A model generated the notes under the pieces. The model saw only the letters and a list, made by a program, of their open reading frames with translations. It was not told where the DNA came from and did not search any database. The translations under genes were made by a program, and so were the position numbers. DNA of 63,357 nucleotides from Nostoc sp. CHAB 5834. GTDB taxonomy: Bacteria > Cyanobacteriota > Cyanobacteriia > Cyanobacteriales > Nostocaceae. Of the stretch, positions 62,801 to 63,357 are shown piece after piece. The stretch covers positions 1-63,357 of the forward strand of contig JAIVFU010000038.1 in assembly GCA_020829485.1 (NCBI GenBank). Direction: 5' to 3'. The first letter of the stretch is position 1. Each line of letters starts with the position of its first letter.

Positions 62801-62827
62801 TTAGAAGTGCAATAGCCGAGCTATTTT

Positions 62828-63244
62828 CTACAACGCTGCTGCTTGAGGCTTGGATTTCCGAGATTTACGGGCGAACCTTTGCCCCATTTCCTCAACTACT
62901 CCATTTAAACCAGCGCCTTGTCCACTAGCTTTAGCATAGTTATACACCTGCAACGCGGCTGCATAAGCTTCACTACCCACAGCTAGAGAAGTATCATCTA
63001 GCAACTCATGTAATTGTGACAAAGACAGCAATACTGGATACAAAGCTTCAAATAATTGTACGTCTTTCCGCATCTCATTAAGGTCAAACGATCGCGGTAA
63101 AAACTCTGGGTTCTGTGTCGCCACTTCTAATGCTTTGCTTACAAAGGCGCGGCTTTTATCTCCCATCTTGGGTAAAGCTTTACGCTCCTCGTTACTCAAA
63201 TCAATCAAAAATGGTAGTTTTTCTTTCAGAACCAGCCCTTTCAA
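62828..63244 (-). CDS. Conserved hypothetical protein
   Basis: 138 residues, all-helical: LKEKLPFLIDLSNEERKALP, then KMGDKSRAFVSKALEVATQN, LFEALYPVLLSLSQLHELLD, and AYAAALQVYNYAKASGQGAG, with a basic Lys/Arg end (ARKSRKSKPQ). I recall similar proteins from Nostoc genomes, but without a function. It contains no membrane segment and is probably cytosolic. ATG at 63244. Confidence 0.7.
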   Translation of the reverse strand: MKGLVLKEKLPFLIDLSNEERKALPKMGDKSRAFVSKALEVATQNPEFLPRSFDLNEMRKDVQLFEALYPVLLSLSQLHELLDDTSLAVGSEAYAAALQVYNYAKASGQGAGLNGVVEEMGQRFARKSRKSKPQAAAL

Positions 63245-63312
63245 GGTCTTGTAATTTTCCCCAAATTATAGTTAGTTGAAAAAATAAAGTTGGTAAACGG
63301 GGAATAGCTAGA

Positions 63313-63357
63313 ATGATTATAGGTCAAGTATTTGAGCGTTTTGTAGAAGAAAGTCCG
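63313..63357 (+). CDS. Start of a probable transposase gene, cut by the window end
   Basis: Fifteen codons are visible: MIIGQVFERFVEESP. This resembles the N-terminus of IS4-type cyanobacterial transposases, which often open with 'I...xQRFVEKTPVSVM'. The rest lies outside the window, so family and intactness cannot be judged. The 60 bases before it should hold the left end of the insertion sequence, but I cannot define it. Confidence 0.5.
   Translation, partial: MIIGQVFERFVEESP

Larger units (their letters stand above)
62003..62827. other. Repeat-filled intergenic region with broken hicA
   Basis: No intact gene. It contains the hicA remnant (62140-62292), the truncated nested MITE (62297-62404), a double-hairpin repeat (62422-62471) and a degenerate 22-bp-period repeat (about 62560-62800). 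Confidence 0.6.

Noticed and set aside
1..63357. tRNA, rRNA or tmRNA genes
   Set aside because: I looked for T-loop GGTTCRANTC patterns with matching acceptor stems in the gaps and found none convincing; a GGTTTGAATCCCC near 49012 lacks the rest of a cloverleaf.

Overview
The window comes from the chromosome of a filamentous, probably nitrogen-fixing-type cyanobacterium (Nostoc/Anabaena relatives). The evidence is dozens of copies of the HIP1 octamer GCGATCGC, short tandemly repeated heptamers, chlorophyll and photosynthesis genes (chlM, petN), a CHASE2-Ser/Thr kinase, large phytochrome-type GAF histidine kinases, an ethylene-receptor-like kinase and GH100 invertase. It is chromosomal housekeeping DNA cut up by very many small non-coding mobile repeats.

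Layout. 0-11 kb: a group II intron-like fragment, a TVP38 membrane protein, a GtrB-type glycosyltransferase, a CHASE2-kinase, chlM and a Na+/H+ antiporter with universal-stress domains. 11-13 kb: a PIN/antitoxin pair, a TPR-protein remnant, a 21-bp minisatellite and a mobile repeat. 13-21 kb: SbcC, a peptidoglycan-binding/SPOR protein, an SH3b protein and the Ycf46 AAA ATPase. 21-25.3 kb: a gene-poor accessory island with a HicB-like orphan, AT-rich unknown ORFs and an AbrB/PIN pair. 25.5-29.1 kb: the conserved rpmH-rnpA-PH-yidC-khpB-DUF177 block on the minus strand. 30.4-33.6 kb: the three-gene pntAA-pntAB-pntB transhydrogenase operon with a terminator. 33.7-38.6 kb: a pentapeptide protein, DUF29, a second PIN/antitoxin module and an Rpn-type nuclease. 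38.8-45 kb: a double-GAF histidine kinase, petN with a 53-aa companion, an ethylene-receptor hybrid kinase and a receiver-kinase. 45-51 kb: membrane, secreted and nuclease genes of mostly unknown role. 51.7-57.1 kb: APC permease, a methyltransferase-like lipoprotein, an SDR dehydrogenase and invertase. 57.7-63.3 kb: three small unknown genes, the large UPF0182 membrane protein, a broken hicA and the start of what is probably a transposase gene.

The strongest unexplained signal is the repeat layer. Several element families can be delimited to the base by terminal inverted repeats plus target-site duplications: CAGGGCTRTTTC elements with 10-bp duplications (12.67 and 18.42 kb), a GGCGTTGCTGA element with a 9-bp duplication whose empty site is preserved at 50.6 kb, a CAATACCTTCG element with a GATTTA duplication (57.18 kb) whose relative truncates hicA at 62.3 kb, and TA-flanked elements (3.13, 6.37, 7.29 kb). 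Inside and beside them sit palindromes whose two arms change together between copies, so the fold rather than the sequence is kept. No clearly new multi-gene protein system is evident; the nearest candidates are the secreted/membrane pair at 47.5-49.7 kb, the three small genes at 57.7-58.8 kb and the small protein linked to petN.
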